Shown one piece after another: positions 52,511-64,000 of a stretch of 64,000 nucleotides of DNA. Source of the DNA: Bacillota bacterium (GTDB lineage: Bacteria; Bacillota; Clostridia; Christensenellales; Aristaeellaceae); the NCBI GenBank assembly GCA_023416585.1, contig JAEZHM010000105.1:8144-72143 (forward strand). The letters run 5' to 3'. Below the pieces are notes generated by a model. The model had not been told where the DNA came from. It made no database searches and saw nothing but the letters and a program-made list of their open reading frames with translations. Position 1 is the first letter of the stretch. Each line of letters opens with the position of its first letter. The position numbers and the translations under genes were made by a program.

Positions 52511-53167
52511 AATGTATGCTTTCAATTCCGCATGCCACGCGTCCGGTTCAAAAGTACCTATACTGGTATCCTCCCCAAACAGCAAATCCATAAGATACCG
52601 GGGCCTTTTGCCTCCAATATGCATGGCCTTGATGCAGGATACGCAGTACACCACCACCTCATCGCAGGGCATTTCGCCAGCCCGCCTGCGCATGCGGTCC
52701 TTTACTTCATCCACCGGTAGCGCGCCGTAAAAGCTATCACCGCAGCATACAGCCTTTTCCCGGGTACGCTCCGGCTCAACCACCTCAATGTTCATGCGGT
52801 TTAGCAGCATGCGCACAGCTTCGTGCACCCTTAATTCCGTGCGCGTGGGGCACGCGTCATGGACGGCCATGCGCTGCCCATGATAATCGGGAAAAGGAAA
52901 GGTATCGCTTTTTGCCAGCACTTCCCACAGCGACACGGTGGAAACGCCTTCGTATAGCGAGCGGAAACGCCGGTCGCACCCCGCGCAGACATTGATCACC
53001 TGGGTGCCGCTTTTGAGAAGCGGGTCATGATGGCAGCAGATGAGATGTTCAGAAATGGCTTCGCCTGTTCTATTTTCGCCTGTGTCATTCAGGAAATCAG
53101 TAATCCTGTGAGCCAGTTGCGGCTTGTACATCATCAGCGCGCAGCCGGGAGCGAATACCTTATGCAT
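52499..53167 (-). CDS. CCG-domain iron-sulfur protein, HdrB-related
   Basis: A 222-residue protein with two cysteine-rich halves as in the CCG domain of heterodisulfide reductase subunit B: FAPGCALM, CCHHDP and VCAGCDRRF in the first, HDACPTR, AVCCGDSFYG and VYCVSCIKAM in the second. These coordinate a noncubane or [4Fe-4S] cluster. It stands alone, without HdrA/HdrC or lactate-utilisation partners, so its role is open. GGAGG lies nine bases before the ATG. Confidence 0.85.
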   Translation of the reverse strand: MHKVFAPGCALMMYKPQLAHRITDFLNDTGENRTGEAISEHLICCHHDPLLKSGTQVINVCAGCDRRFRSLYEGVSTVSLWEVLAKSDTFPFPDYHGQRMAVHDACPTRTELRVHEAVRMLLNRMNIEVVEPERTREKAVCCGDSFYGALPVDEVKDRMRRRAGEMPCDEVVVYCVSCIKAMHIGGKRPRYLMDLLFGEDTSIGTFEPDAWHAELKAYIDAH

Positions 53168-53356
53168 GGCGGTCCTCCTGAAAAGGGCAAAATATTAGCA
53201 TATGATTATTGTACAGGAAATAGAACGGAATGTCCTGGTTAATTTTTTTGGCGGTATTTTGGAGCCGAACGGAAAATGGATGATGGGAACTGCTCTTACA
53301 TGCGATGGAAGGCCTGCAGTGCCGGCTTAAGCGGAACTGCGTCTGATCGGGCGGCA

Positions 53357-53565
53357 AATAGCAATGGGCCGTAGCCTTTCGACTACGACCCACTGCATCG
53401 AATAGCAGGTTGGTATTGGATGCCCCAACCAGGCAAATCCAGTGAATTTGTGCTGCTTCCGAAGAAGCTCCCCACTGGAAGGGACGGCGTGGCTATTCAT
53501 TTCACGCCGATGCTTTAAGGTTGTCCAGGTTCATGGTGCGGTATGCGTTTAAAATCTGGAATTTT
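53357..53565 (-). ncRNA. Candidate structured RNA
   Basis: About 200 gene-free bases that fold into a series of helices when read on the minus strand: GGCGTG/CACGCC (53485-53509), TCCAGTG/CACTGGA enclosing GCTTC-TTCG-GAAGC (53438-53479), GGTTGG/CCAACC (53408-53430), and an 11-bp hairpin GGGTCGTAGTC-GAAA-GGCTACGGCCC (53367-53391). A long-range helix GCATCG..AATAGC with GCTATTCGATGC (53395-53406) crosses the first hairpin, implying a pseudoknot. UUCG and GAAA tetraloops and G-U pairs exist only on the minus strand, which sets the direction. Size and shape are compatible with raiA-type RNAs of Firmicutes, but I cannot confirm a class. Confidence 0.6.
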
Positions 53566-53581
53566 TGAACGCGATAATCAC

Positions 53582-53647
53582 TTAAGTTTTTAAGAATACG
53601 GCGGGGATGTCTGTTTTAAGCTGCTTGGCGCGCTGCTTTAAGTTCAT
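53582..53647 (-). pseudogene. Remnant of a DUF1232 (YkvA-like) gene
   Basis: A 21-codon frame with AAGGA seven bases before the ATG at 53647. The peptide NLKQRAKQLKTDIPAVFLKT reads like the beginning of DUF1232 membrane proteins, which should continue for another 60-100 residues with a hydrophobic segment. Here it ends at a TAA at 53582 and no continuation is found in any frame. The bulk of the gene therefore appears deleted, bringing its start next to the structured RNA. Confidence 0.55.
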
Positions 53648-53704
53648 AAATTTTTCCTTGCGCATGCTCCACATTGATGGTAAGAATTTCCCTGTTGTGG
53701 TATC

Positions 53705-53710
53705 ATTATA
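53705..53710 (-). promoter_or_regulatory. TATAAT box upstream of the DUF1232 remnant and RNA
   Basis: A perfect minus-strand -10 hexamer about 60 bases before the remnant start. The -35 region at 17 bases (TTTCGC) is poor. It is the best candidate for driving transcription through the remnant into the structured RNA. Confidence 0.35.
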
Positions 53711-53749
53711 CAAACTTTTCAAGCATTGCGAAAGGATGTGCGTCAAATT

Positions 53750-54538
53750 ATGGAGACATTTGATTATTTGAATGCGTATTACAGCAATTACAACGAGGAT
53801 GGGCGCCTTCTTTCGCAGCATGGCCAGGTGGAATTCCTGACCACCATGCGCTATATACAACGCTATCTTCAGCCAGGTATGCGAATTCTGGAAGTAGGGG
53901 CAGGCACGGGCAGGTACGCACATGCACTGGCCAGGCTTGGTTTTCCGGTAGACGCCGTGGAACTGATCCCCTACAACATTGAATTGTTTCAAAGGAATAC
54001 TGAGCCTGGCGAAAACATCACCATCCGTCAGGGAAACGCGTTGGACCTAAACGCCTTCGCGGAAGAAAGCTACGATATGACCCTTGTTTTGGGGCCTATG
54101 TATCACCTGTATACCGAAGCGGATCAATTAACGGCCCTTTCCGAGGCGCTTCGGGTGACAAAACATGGGGGCATTGTTTTTGTGGCGTATTGCATCAGCG
54201 ATGCGTCGGTGATTGGCTACGGCTTTAAAGAGGGTTTTGCCCCGATGCTGCTGGAAAAGGGGATGATGGACCCTGAGACCTTCAAGACCTTTTCCACCCC
54301 GGCAGATTTATTTGAGCTGTACCGCAAGGAGGATATCAATGCATTGATGGAGCGCTTCCCGGTAACAAGGCTCCATTATGTGGCCACGGATCTGATGACC
54401 AATCACATGCGCGAAACGGTGGATGCCATGGATGAAAATATGTTTGCGTTGTATTTGAAGTATCATTTTGCAGTGTGTGAACGCGCGGATATGGTGGGGA
54501 TCACGCACCATAGTCTGGATATATTCAGGAAGGATTAG
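53750..54538 (+). CDS. Class I SAM-dependent methyltransferase
   Basis: A 262-residue Rossmann methyltransferase. Motif I is ILEVGAGTGRYAHALA near residue 47, the acidic end of strand 2 is VDAVELIP, and motif IV is DMTLVLGPMYHLYTEADQL near 110. The substrate is unknown. The ATG at 53750 has AAAGGA 13 bases upstream; a TTG eight codons earlier is a possible alternative. It is divergent from the structured-RNA region. Confidence 0.87.
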   Translation: METFDYLNAYYSNYNEDGRLLSQHGQVEFLTTMRYIQRYLQPGMRILEVGAGTGRYAHALARLGFPVDAVELIPYNIELFQRNTEPGENITIRQGNALDLNAFAEESYDMTLVLGPMYHLYTEADQLTALSEALRVTKHGGIVFVAYCISDASVIGYGFKEGFAPMLLEKGMMDPETFKTFSTPADLFELYRKEDINALMERFPVTRLHYVATDLMTNHMRETVDAMDENMFALYLKYHFAVCERADMVGITHHSLDIFRKD

Positions 54539-55151
54539 CCATAAAGTGCTAGGAGGTGCCCTTCTTGGGATAAGGCAAAGTATATGTATATGTTTATACA
54601 GTTAATTTTTATTTTGCTCGTGAACCATCAAAAAGACTATCTGAGGCTTCCCCTTGAGGGGAAGCTGTCACCGCAGTGACTGATGAGGTGTATTCCGATG
54701 ACTGCCAGGATGCGTTACCTCGGCCAGTTGCTAGCTACTGGCCTGTGACAAAAATACGTTTTCTCTTTCGTCCCGAAAGAGAACCAGAAAGGGCCGGGGG
54801 AGTCTTGATCCTCCCCCTGGACCCCTTTCAAACACCCAATTTGTATACTTCCCCAATTTGATATGGGAGCGATTTTTTATCGCCGGCTGAATCGGAAATG
54901 AACCTGCGACTTTCTGTAGGATGAGGCAAAATATATTAGTATTCTTCTTGTATGGGAATATAGAACAAAAAATCTTCTTGTCGAGGAATTCACAAATTTA
55001 GATACAACAGTAATGTTGTAATAGAATATTGATTTATAATACGATGGCATATTTTGTGCATTGGCTTGGTGAAATAAAGCAGCATTTTGCATTGATCTAT
55101 CAAAATGTCGTGGTATAATCTGGATATATAGTGCTTGTGGAGGAAAAAAAT
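54539..55151. other. Repeat-containing border of the AT-rich insert
   Basis: Contains GAGGCTTCCCCTTGAGGGGAAGC with GACTGATGAGGTG (54641-54693), a TTCTCTTTCG/CGAAAGAGAA hairpin (54759-54781), a GGGGGAG/CTCCCCC hairpin near 54795-54835, then increasingly AT-rich DNA from about 54900. No gene is seen. The composition change marks the left edge of the insert. Confidence 0.6.
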
Positions 55152-55568
55152 ATGAGGGCTGGAACCATTTTGCGTACAGTTGGCATTATAATTTTTCTCG
55201 CCGGACTTATTCTTGGCATTGTGATGGTAGCCGGTGCACAATCCCTCATTACAACATATACAGCTAATACTAATTTGACATCTGTAATAATGTGGGGTGT
55301 CGCCATATATATATGGATATCATCCGTAATTCTTGCTTGCCTGATATTTACTGTTGGTACTATGTCGAATAACATGGATGAAATTAATATTAAAATGGAA
55401 GATATGCAAAGCAATACACTGGAAACAACCAAAACCCTTCGCTATATTATGAATATCATAGACAAGCGATTATTTAAAGGAACAATAGGCATTGATACAA
55501 GTAGAGCAGAGAAGAGTACACAATATATTCCCCGCAGTAACATACGATCGAATTCAACAGACATATAG
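55152..55568 (+). CDS. Small two-TM membrane protein, unknown family
   Basis: A 138-residue protein with transmembrane segments at about residues 8-33 and 47-72, a short outside loop, and a cytoplasmic tail whose first part (NNMDEINIKMEDMQSNTLE) is coiled-coil-like. GGAGG lies eight bases before the ATG. Codon use is clearly more AT-rich than in flanking genes. It is followed after 126 bases by the HD phosphohydrolase gene in the same direction. I know no function for it; a membrane-anchoring or sensing partner is possible. Confidence 0.68.
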   Translation: MRAGTILRTVGIIIFLAGLILGIVMVAGAQSLITTYTANTNLTSVIMWGVAIYIWISSVILACLIFTVGTMSNNMDEINIKMEDMQSNTLETTKTLRYIMNIIDKRLFKGTIGIDTSRAEKSTQYIPRSNIRSNSTDI

Positions 55569-55694
55569 GCCAAATTATTTCGTATTTCCGCTAATGTGAT
55601 ATCTAGTTGGGACTGTAAGGATAGAAATCCCTCAAATGAGTGCTGTACCCTATATTGGCTAAGTAGCGTATAGTCAGAAGAGGAAGTGAAATTC

Positions 55695-57131
55695 ATGAAA
55701 GAAAAAATTATTAAAGATCTTGTTTTTGGTTTCATTCATATAGATGATGGCGTAGCAGAAGTAATTGATCATAGATCATTTCAAAGACTTAAGAATATTT
55801 CACAACTTACCGCACATCACCTATTTCCTTCTGCAAATCATACAAGGTTTGAGCATTCATTAGGTGTTATGCAGTTAGCTGTGCGTTTTATTGAAGCCCT
55901 AAAATGCAAGATAATTGAACTGGCAGGAAAAGAACATTACGAAAAATGCTATATACACCTAAAATATGCGGCTCTATTACATGATGTGGGACATGCTCCA
56001 TTATCCCATGTGGGAGAAGCTTTTTTTGATAAAAATAATATAAAGGAGAATATCAAAGCATTACTGGGGCATGACAGAGATAATAGTTATTGTAACGAGT
56101 CCGCCTCCGCCCATGAGCTAATGTCTTGCTATGTGATTTTGAAAAACTTTAAATCCCTTTTGGAGAGAATATTCAATTCAAATAATACACCTCTTGACAT
56201 AGAATATATACTTCGAATGATCACTGGAAGTTGCTATTCTGATTCAAGCATGTGGCTGTACAATATGACCATTGAACTTTTGAATTCAAAGTCTATCGAC
56301 GTTGATAAACTTGATTATCTTATGAGAGATAATTTCATGACAGGTGAAGTAGCACCAAAAATAAACCTAGACCGTCTACTGTTTTCGATCACTATCGATG
56401 GAATGAAGAAGATTGCATATACTCCAACTGGTATATCTAGTGTTGTTAGTATCATAGATTGCAGAGACTTCCTGTATTTATGGGTTTATAATCATCACGT
56501 TGTCGTATATACAGATTATCTTTATAAAGAAATCATCAAGCACTTAATAAGTGAAAGAAATACTATTTCAAAGCAGAAACTTTCATACCCTGAATACTTT
56601 TCATGCAAAGCAATAGCCGATTACTATATCACAGATGATGATATTCGCACTGTAATAAATAAGGAGGCAATTGATACAGATTCTCAATATTCAAAACTTG
56701 TGTTATCTCAATTACTTGAGAGAAAATTCTTGAAACCTTTATGGAAAACAATTTTTGAATTTAACTCATTTATGAGCAAAAGCTTCCTCGATTCAAGGCA
56801 GCGGCATAGAATTATTGATATAGTTACCAGTGATAAAGCATATGAAAAGTTAGGTGAACTAGTAAATAAGATATTATATGAATGCCATCTACAATCTGGG
56901 CAATTATTTATTATTCCTCGTTCAAATAAGTTTTACGCCATGAGTAGGGAAACAGAATTTTATATAGAAACCAAGCGTTATGGGGATGTTGACCTGAAAG
57001 ATATTATGCCCGAACGACGATTTGACGAAAAGTATTCAAATATTGTTTTCTATGTTTTCGCTCCTACAGAACGACTAAATGAAGTAGAACAAGCATTGGT
57101 ATCTATACTTAAAAGAGATTATATGCTATAG
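55695..57131 (+). CDS. SAMHD1-like HD-domain phosphohydrolase
   Basis: About 478 residues. The catalytic core matches the dNTP triphosphohydrolase type of SAMHD1 rather than generic HD enzymes: FQRLKNISQL, then HTRFEHSLGV (R51, H54), ALLHDVGHAPLSH (H96, D97) and IDVDKLDYLMRD (D204 with K205 and Y208). The C-terminal 230 residues are not recognised. Expected activity is hydrolysis of dNTPs or related nucleotides. The AT-rich composition (many A/T third positions) contrasts with neighbours and suggests acquisition by transfer. Start at ATG 55695; a GTG three codons earlier is possible. Confidence 0.85.
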   Translation: MKEKIIKDLVFGFIHIDDGVAEVIDHRSFQRLKNISQLTAHHLFPSANHTRFEHSLGVMQLAVRFIEALKCKIIELAGKEHYEKCYIHLKYAALLHDVGHAPLSHVGEAFFDKNNIKENIKALLGHDRDNSYCNESASAHELMSCYVILKNFKSLLERIFNSNNTPLDIEYILRMITGSCYSDSSMWLYNMTIELLNSKSIDVDKLDYLMRDNFMTGEVAPKINLDRLLFSITIDGMKKIAYTPTGISSVVSIIDCRDFLYLWVYNHHVVVYTDYLYKEIIKHLISERNTISKQKLSYPEYFSCKAIADYYITDDDIRTVINKEAIDTDSQYSKLVLSQLLERKFLKPLWKTIFEFNSFMSKSFLDSRQRHRIIDIVTSDKAYEKLGELVNKILYECHLQSGQLFIIPRSNKFYAMSRETEFYIETKRYGDVDLKDIMPERRFDEKYSNIVFYVFAPTERLNEVEQALVSILKRDYML

Positions 57132-57183
57132 AAATAAGCCGAATGAAATTTTCAAATTAAACTAAAAGTTTTCCTGGAGGGGT

Positions 57184-57221
57184 GCGGGGAGGCTTCCTTT
57201 TTCAAAAGGAAACCTCCCCGC
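57184..57221. terminator. Bidirectional terminator between the HD gene and gltD
   Basis: GCGGGGAGG-C-TTCCTTTT pairs with AAAAGGAA-A-CCTCCCCGC, one mismatch, 3-base loop. It lies between convergent genes and belongs to the 35337/35711 hairpin family. Confidence 0.78.
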
Positions 57222-57249
57222 ATCATTTCCCCGTATTCCCTTTCCCCCG

Positions 57250-58734
57250 TCACTCCATGATAACCGACTTCCCCATCAGGAACTTATCGATTTCCCGGGC
57301 GGCGAGCTTGCCTTCCTGAATGGCCCAGACGACCAGGCTTTGGCCGCGGCGCATATCCCCGGCAGTAAAGACTTTATCGGTACTGGTTTGGAAGGAGCCG
57401 TAAGAGGCCTTGATATTGCTGCGTTCATCGCGCTCCAGGTTAAGGGCGTGGGGAAGCGTATCTTCCGGGCCCAGGAAGCCCATGGCCAGGAGGATTAAGT
57501 CGGCGGGCCAAGTACGCTCGCTGCCGGGAATCTCCTGGGGAATGAGCCGGCCCTGGGCATTTTTGACCCAGTCGATATTCACGGTACGGACTTCTTTTAC
57601 GTGGCCGGAATCGTCGCCGATGAGCTCCTTGGTGTTGATGAGGTAATGACGCGGATCGCGGCCGGTGACGTGGATGGCTTCCTCCTGTCCGTAGTCGGTT
57701 TTGAACTTCTTGGGCCATTCGGGCCAGGGGTTGTCGGCCTCGATGCGGTGCTCGGGCGGTTCCGGCATAATCTCGAACTGGACAACGCTTTTGCAGCCCT
57801 GGCGCAGAGAGGTGGCCACACAGTCGGTGCCCGTATCGCCGCCGCCCAGGATGATCACATGCTTGTCTTTGGCGCTGATGAAGTCAGCAGGTTCGGCGCC
57901 GCTTAACAGCCGCTTGGTGCTCATGGTCAAAAAGTCCACGGCAAAATGGACGCCTTGAAGGTCATTGCCCGGAATGGCAAGGCCGCGGGGCTCGGTCGCG
58001 CCGCCGCAGAGAAGCACCGCGTCAAAGTCAGAGAGAAGCTTTTGAGCGGGGATATCCTTACCCACTTCGGTATTCGTAATGAAGGTGATGCCGGATTCCT
58101 GCATGAGGCTGATGCGTCTATCGACGACGGACTTATCCAGCTTCATGTTGGGGATGCCGTAGGTTAAAAGCCCGCCGGGCCTATCCTGCCGTTCAAAGAC
58201 GGTGACGTCATGGCCCACGTAATTCAAGAAATACGCGGAGGATAGCCCAGCGGGGCCTGCGCCCACAACGGCCACCTTTTTATGGGTAGGCGTGGCATGG
58301 TGAGCCTTGACCCAGCCTTCCTTATAGGCGCGCTCGATGATCTCATATTCCAGGCTACTTACGGTAACAGGCTCCATATGGTAGCCTTCGGTGCAGCTGC
58401 CTTCGCAGGGGGCAGGGCAAACACGGCCCGTGAACTCGGGGAAGGGGTTGGTACGCTGCAGGCGCAGGTAAGCTTCGTGCCATTGGCCCCGGTAGACAAG
58501 GTCGTTCCATTCCGGGATGAGGTTGTGAACTGGGCATCCCGCCGCCATGCCGGCAAGGAGGATTCCGCCATGGCAGAAAGGGATGCCGCAGTTCATGCAC
58601 CGGGCGGCTTGGGTTTTAACCTCAACAGGGTCCTGGGGAAGGCGGATTTCGGAGTAATCGGATAAGCGGTCTGCGGGTGACCGCTTGGGGTAATTGATGC
58701 GCTCGTATTCGAGAAAACCTGTTGGTTTGGCCAC
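57250..58734 (-). CDS. gltD: Glutamate synthase, NADPH small subunit
   Basis: A 494-residue flavoprotein that passes electrons from NADPH to the large subunit. The N-terminal cysteine cluster (RCMNCGIPFC, GCPVHN, CPAPCEGSC) holds two [4Fe-4S] centres; VVGAGPAGLSSAYF binds FAD near residue 155; ILGGGDTGTDCVATS near 290 binds NADPH. It follows gltB with a 215-base gap that carries structured repeats. Role: ammonia assimilation with glutamine synthetase. Confidence 0.96.
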   Translation of the reverse strand: MAKPTGFLEYERINYPKRSPADRLSDYSEIRLPQDPVEVKTQAARCMNCGIPFCHGGILLAGMAAGCPVHNLIPEWNDLVYRGQWHEAYLRLQRTNPFPEFTGRVCPAPCEGSCTEGYHMEPVTVSSLEYEIIERAYKEGWVKAHHATPTHKKVAVVGAGPAGLSSAYFLNYVGHDVTVFERQDRPGGLLTYGIPNMKLDKSVVDRRISLMQESGITFITNTEVGKDIPAQKLLSDFDAVLLCGGATEPRGLAIPGNDLQGVHFAVDFLTMSTKRLLSGAEPADFISAKDKHVIILGGGDTGTDCVATSLRQGCKSVVQFEIMPEPPEHRIEADNPWPEWPKKFKTDYGQEEAIHVTGRDPRHYLINTKELIGDDSGHVKEVRTVNIDWVKNAQGRLIPQEIPGSERTWPADLILLAMGFLGPEDTLPHALNLERDERSNIKASYGSFQTSTDKVFTAGDMRRGQSLVVWAIQEGKLAAREIDKFLMGKSVIME

Positions 58735-58778
58735 TATATATCACCCCGTTAAGAGAGATTTCACATCTGCGGATGCAA

Positions 58779-58895
58779 CAAAAGGGCTTTCCGGTCGCCC
58801 TTTTGAAACCTTCGGGCGGTATCTCTTTGGAGATTTGATAGAAGAGAATTTCGTGCCTGCGAGCACGACCAAGGGGCTTTCCGGTCGCCCCTTGG
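58779..58895 (-). repeat. Two co-varying hairpins in the gltB-gltD gap
   Basis: CAAAAGGGC-N9-GCCCTTTTG (58779-58805) and CCAAGGGGC-N9-GCCCCTTGG (58869-58895) have identical 9-base loops (TTTCCGGTC on the plus strand) and different but still complementary arms. Each is followed by TTCGGGCGG on the plus strand. Between them lies a TCGTGC/GCACGA hairpin (58851-58868). Confidence 0.7.
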
Positions 58896-58949
58896 AATCC
58901 TTCGGGCGGCACGATCAAATGCCTAATGCCCAGCATTTCAAAATGTCTT

Positions 58950-63515
<4,566 letters not shown>

Positions 63516-63601
63516 AATCTCACCCATCCATGCTGCTTTTTGAGGGTTGCTTATGATTCTACCACAAACCCATTCCGGATGCGAGAGGGATTATGCAATT
63601 T

Positions 63602-63629
63602 ATGATATGGATTCCTTCAAAAATCACAA
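63602..63629 (-). promoter_or_regulatory. Putative promoter of gltB-gltD
   Basis: Minus strand TTGTGA (63624-63629), 16 bases, TATCAT (63602-63607), about 90 bases before gltB. Confidence 0.45.
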
Positions 63630-63789
63630 AAAGAACAACATACTTGAGCTGATATAGAAGTTTCTTATGTCACATCATTCATCATGGCAATAGTATCACG
63701 AAAGTGGCATAAGGAATATATAGACGGTGAACGCCCGCCCTGGCCTTACGCTTATAATGCATTGCCCCATGAGATAAAAATGTTAACAC

Positions 63790-64000
63790 TTTTAACCTCC
63801 TTCCGCCGCCTGCGGGCGGCACCATCGCATCTGGCTCAATCGTCGTGGCTGTGAACGTAGCGAAGCAGTGAGGCGATTGAGCCAGATGGAGGCTGATGAG
63901 ATGGTAACGGCTGAACAGATAACCGAAACAAAACACCTCATCCGGCGTGCGCGCCACCTTCCCCTCCAGGGGAAGGCTTTAGGAAAGGCTCCCTCGTGGA
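63790..64000. repeat. Composite of dispersed intergenic repeats at the window end
   Basis: Starts with CCTCCTTCCGCCGCCTGCGG as in the 45.9 kb repeat, continues with the TGGCTCAATCGTCG / GCGATTGAGCCA inverted pair shared with the 52.2 kb tandem repeat, then TGATGAGATGG...ACACCTCATCCGG and CCTTCCCCTCCAGGGGAAGG as at 8739-8856. Bases 63630-63789 show nothing recognised. Confidence 0.7.

Noticed and set aside
52069..52512. Open frames through the 174-bp tandem repeat
   Set aside because: They encode the same peptide twice because the DNA unit is duplicated; the unit also occurs in other intergenic places, so it is a repeat rather than a protein.
54539..57240. AT-rich insert considered as prophage
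   Set aside because: Only two genes, with no integrase, structural or lysis gene and no attachment-site duplication seen.

Overview
The window looks like chromosome of a spore-forming, anaerobic, low-to-moderate GC Firmicute of the class Clostridia, probably a gut or rumen Oscillospirales/Christensenellales-type organism. The grounds are: SpoIIID next to an MreB-family gene, a FabT/FabK-type fatty acid operon, a T-box leader in front of methionyl-tRNA synthetase, a Rex-like site in front of adhE, many sugar-scavenging genes, and strong Shine-Dalgarno sites before most genes. No tRNA, rRNA, CRISPR array, prophage or insertion sequence was recognised.

Layout. 1-5.4 kb: a xylan/xylose block on the minus strand (partial solute-binding protein, GH3 glycosidase, xylA with a consensus promoter and two identical 14-bp palindromic operators, and an unassigned sugar-binding-like protein). 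5.4-8.4 kb: a two-gene ABC-2 transporter divergent from an XRE-type membrane regulator. 9.0-19.3 kb: a complete type II fatty acid synthesis operon fabT-fabH-acpP-fabK-fabD-fabG-fabF-accB-fabZ-accC-accD-accA plus a DegV/FakB-family fatty acid-binding protein, reading from a perfect promoter with a FabT-like dyad. 19.6-25.5 kb: flavin reductase-like protein, YafY/WYL regulator, GH2 beta-galactosidase and a divergent AraC regulator. 25.6-32.7 kb: adhE, then a carbohydrate ABC importer (two permeases, binding protein) and a GNAT enzyme. 32.7-41.1 kb: serine hydrolase, mreB/spoIIID, truA with the ECF transporter module ecfA1-ecfA2-ecfT, and T-box-metG.

41.3-48.3 kb is a polyamine locus: arginine decarboxylase, AdoMet decarboxylase, spermidine synthase, agmatinase, and also carboxynorspermidine dehydrogenase and decarboxylase. 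It therefore encodes two different routes from putrescine to spermidine. 48.9-54.5 kb holds pirin, amidase, an AraC/GyrI regulator, a CCG iron-sulfur protein, a methyltransferase, and a gene-free stretch with a strongly folded candidate RNA beside a 21-codon DUF1232 remnant. 54.9-57.1 kb is an AT-rich accessory insert with a two-TM protein and a SAMHD1-like HD phosphohydrolase. 57.2-63.5 kb encodes NADPH glutamate synthase (gltB, gltD).

Several families of short palindromic repeats fill the intergenic spaces. The most notable pair are inverted copies of about 110 bp that bracket four genes of the polyamine locus. The strongest candidates for something new are the folded RNA at 53.36-53.56 kb, the two-TM/HD island, the FakB-like gene embedded in the FabT operon, the doubled spermidine pathway, and two genes whose ribosome-binding sites are buried in long inverted repeats.
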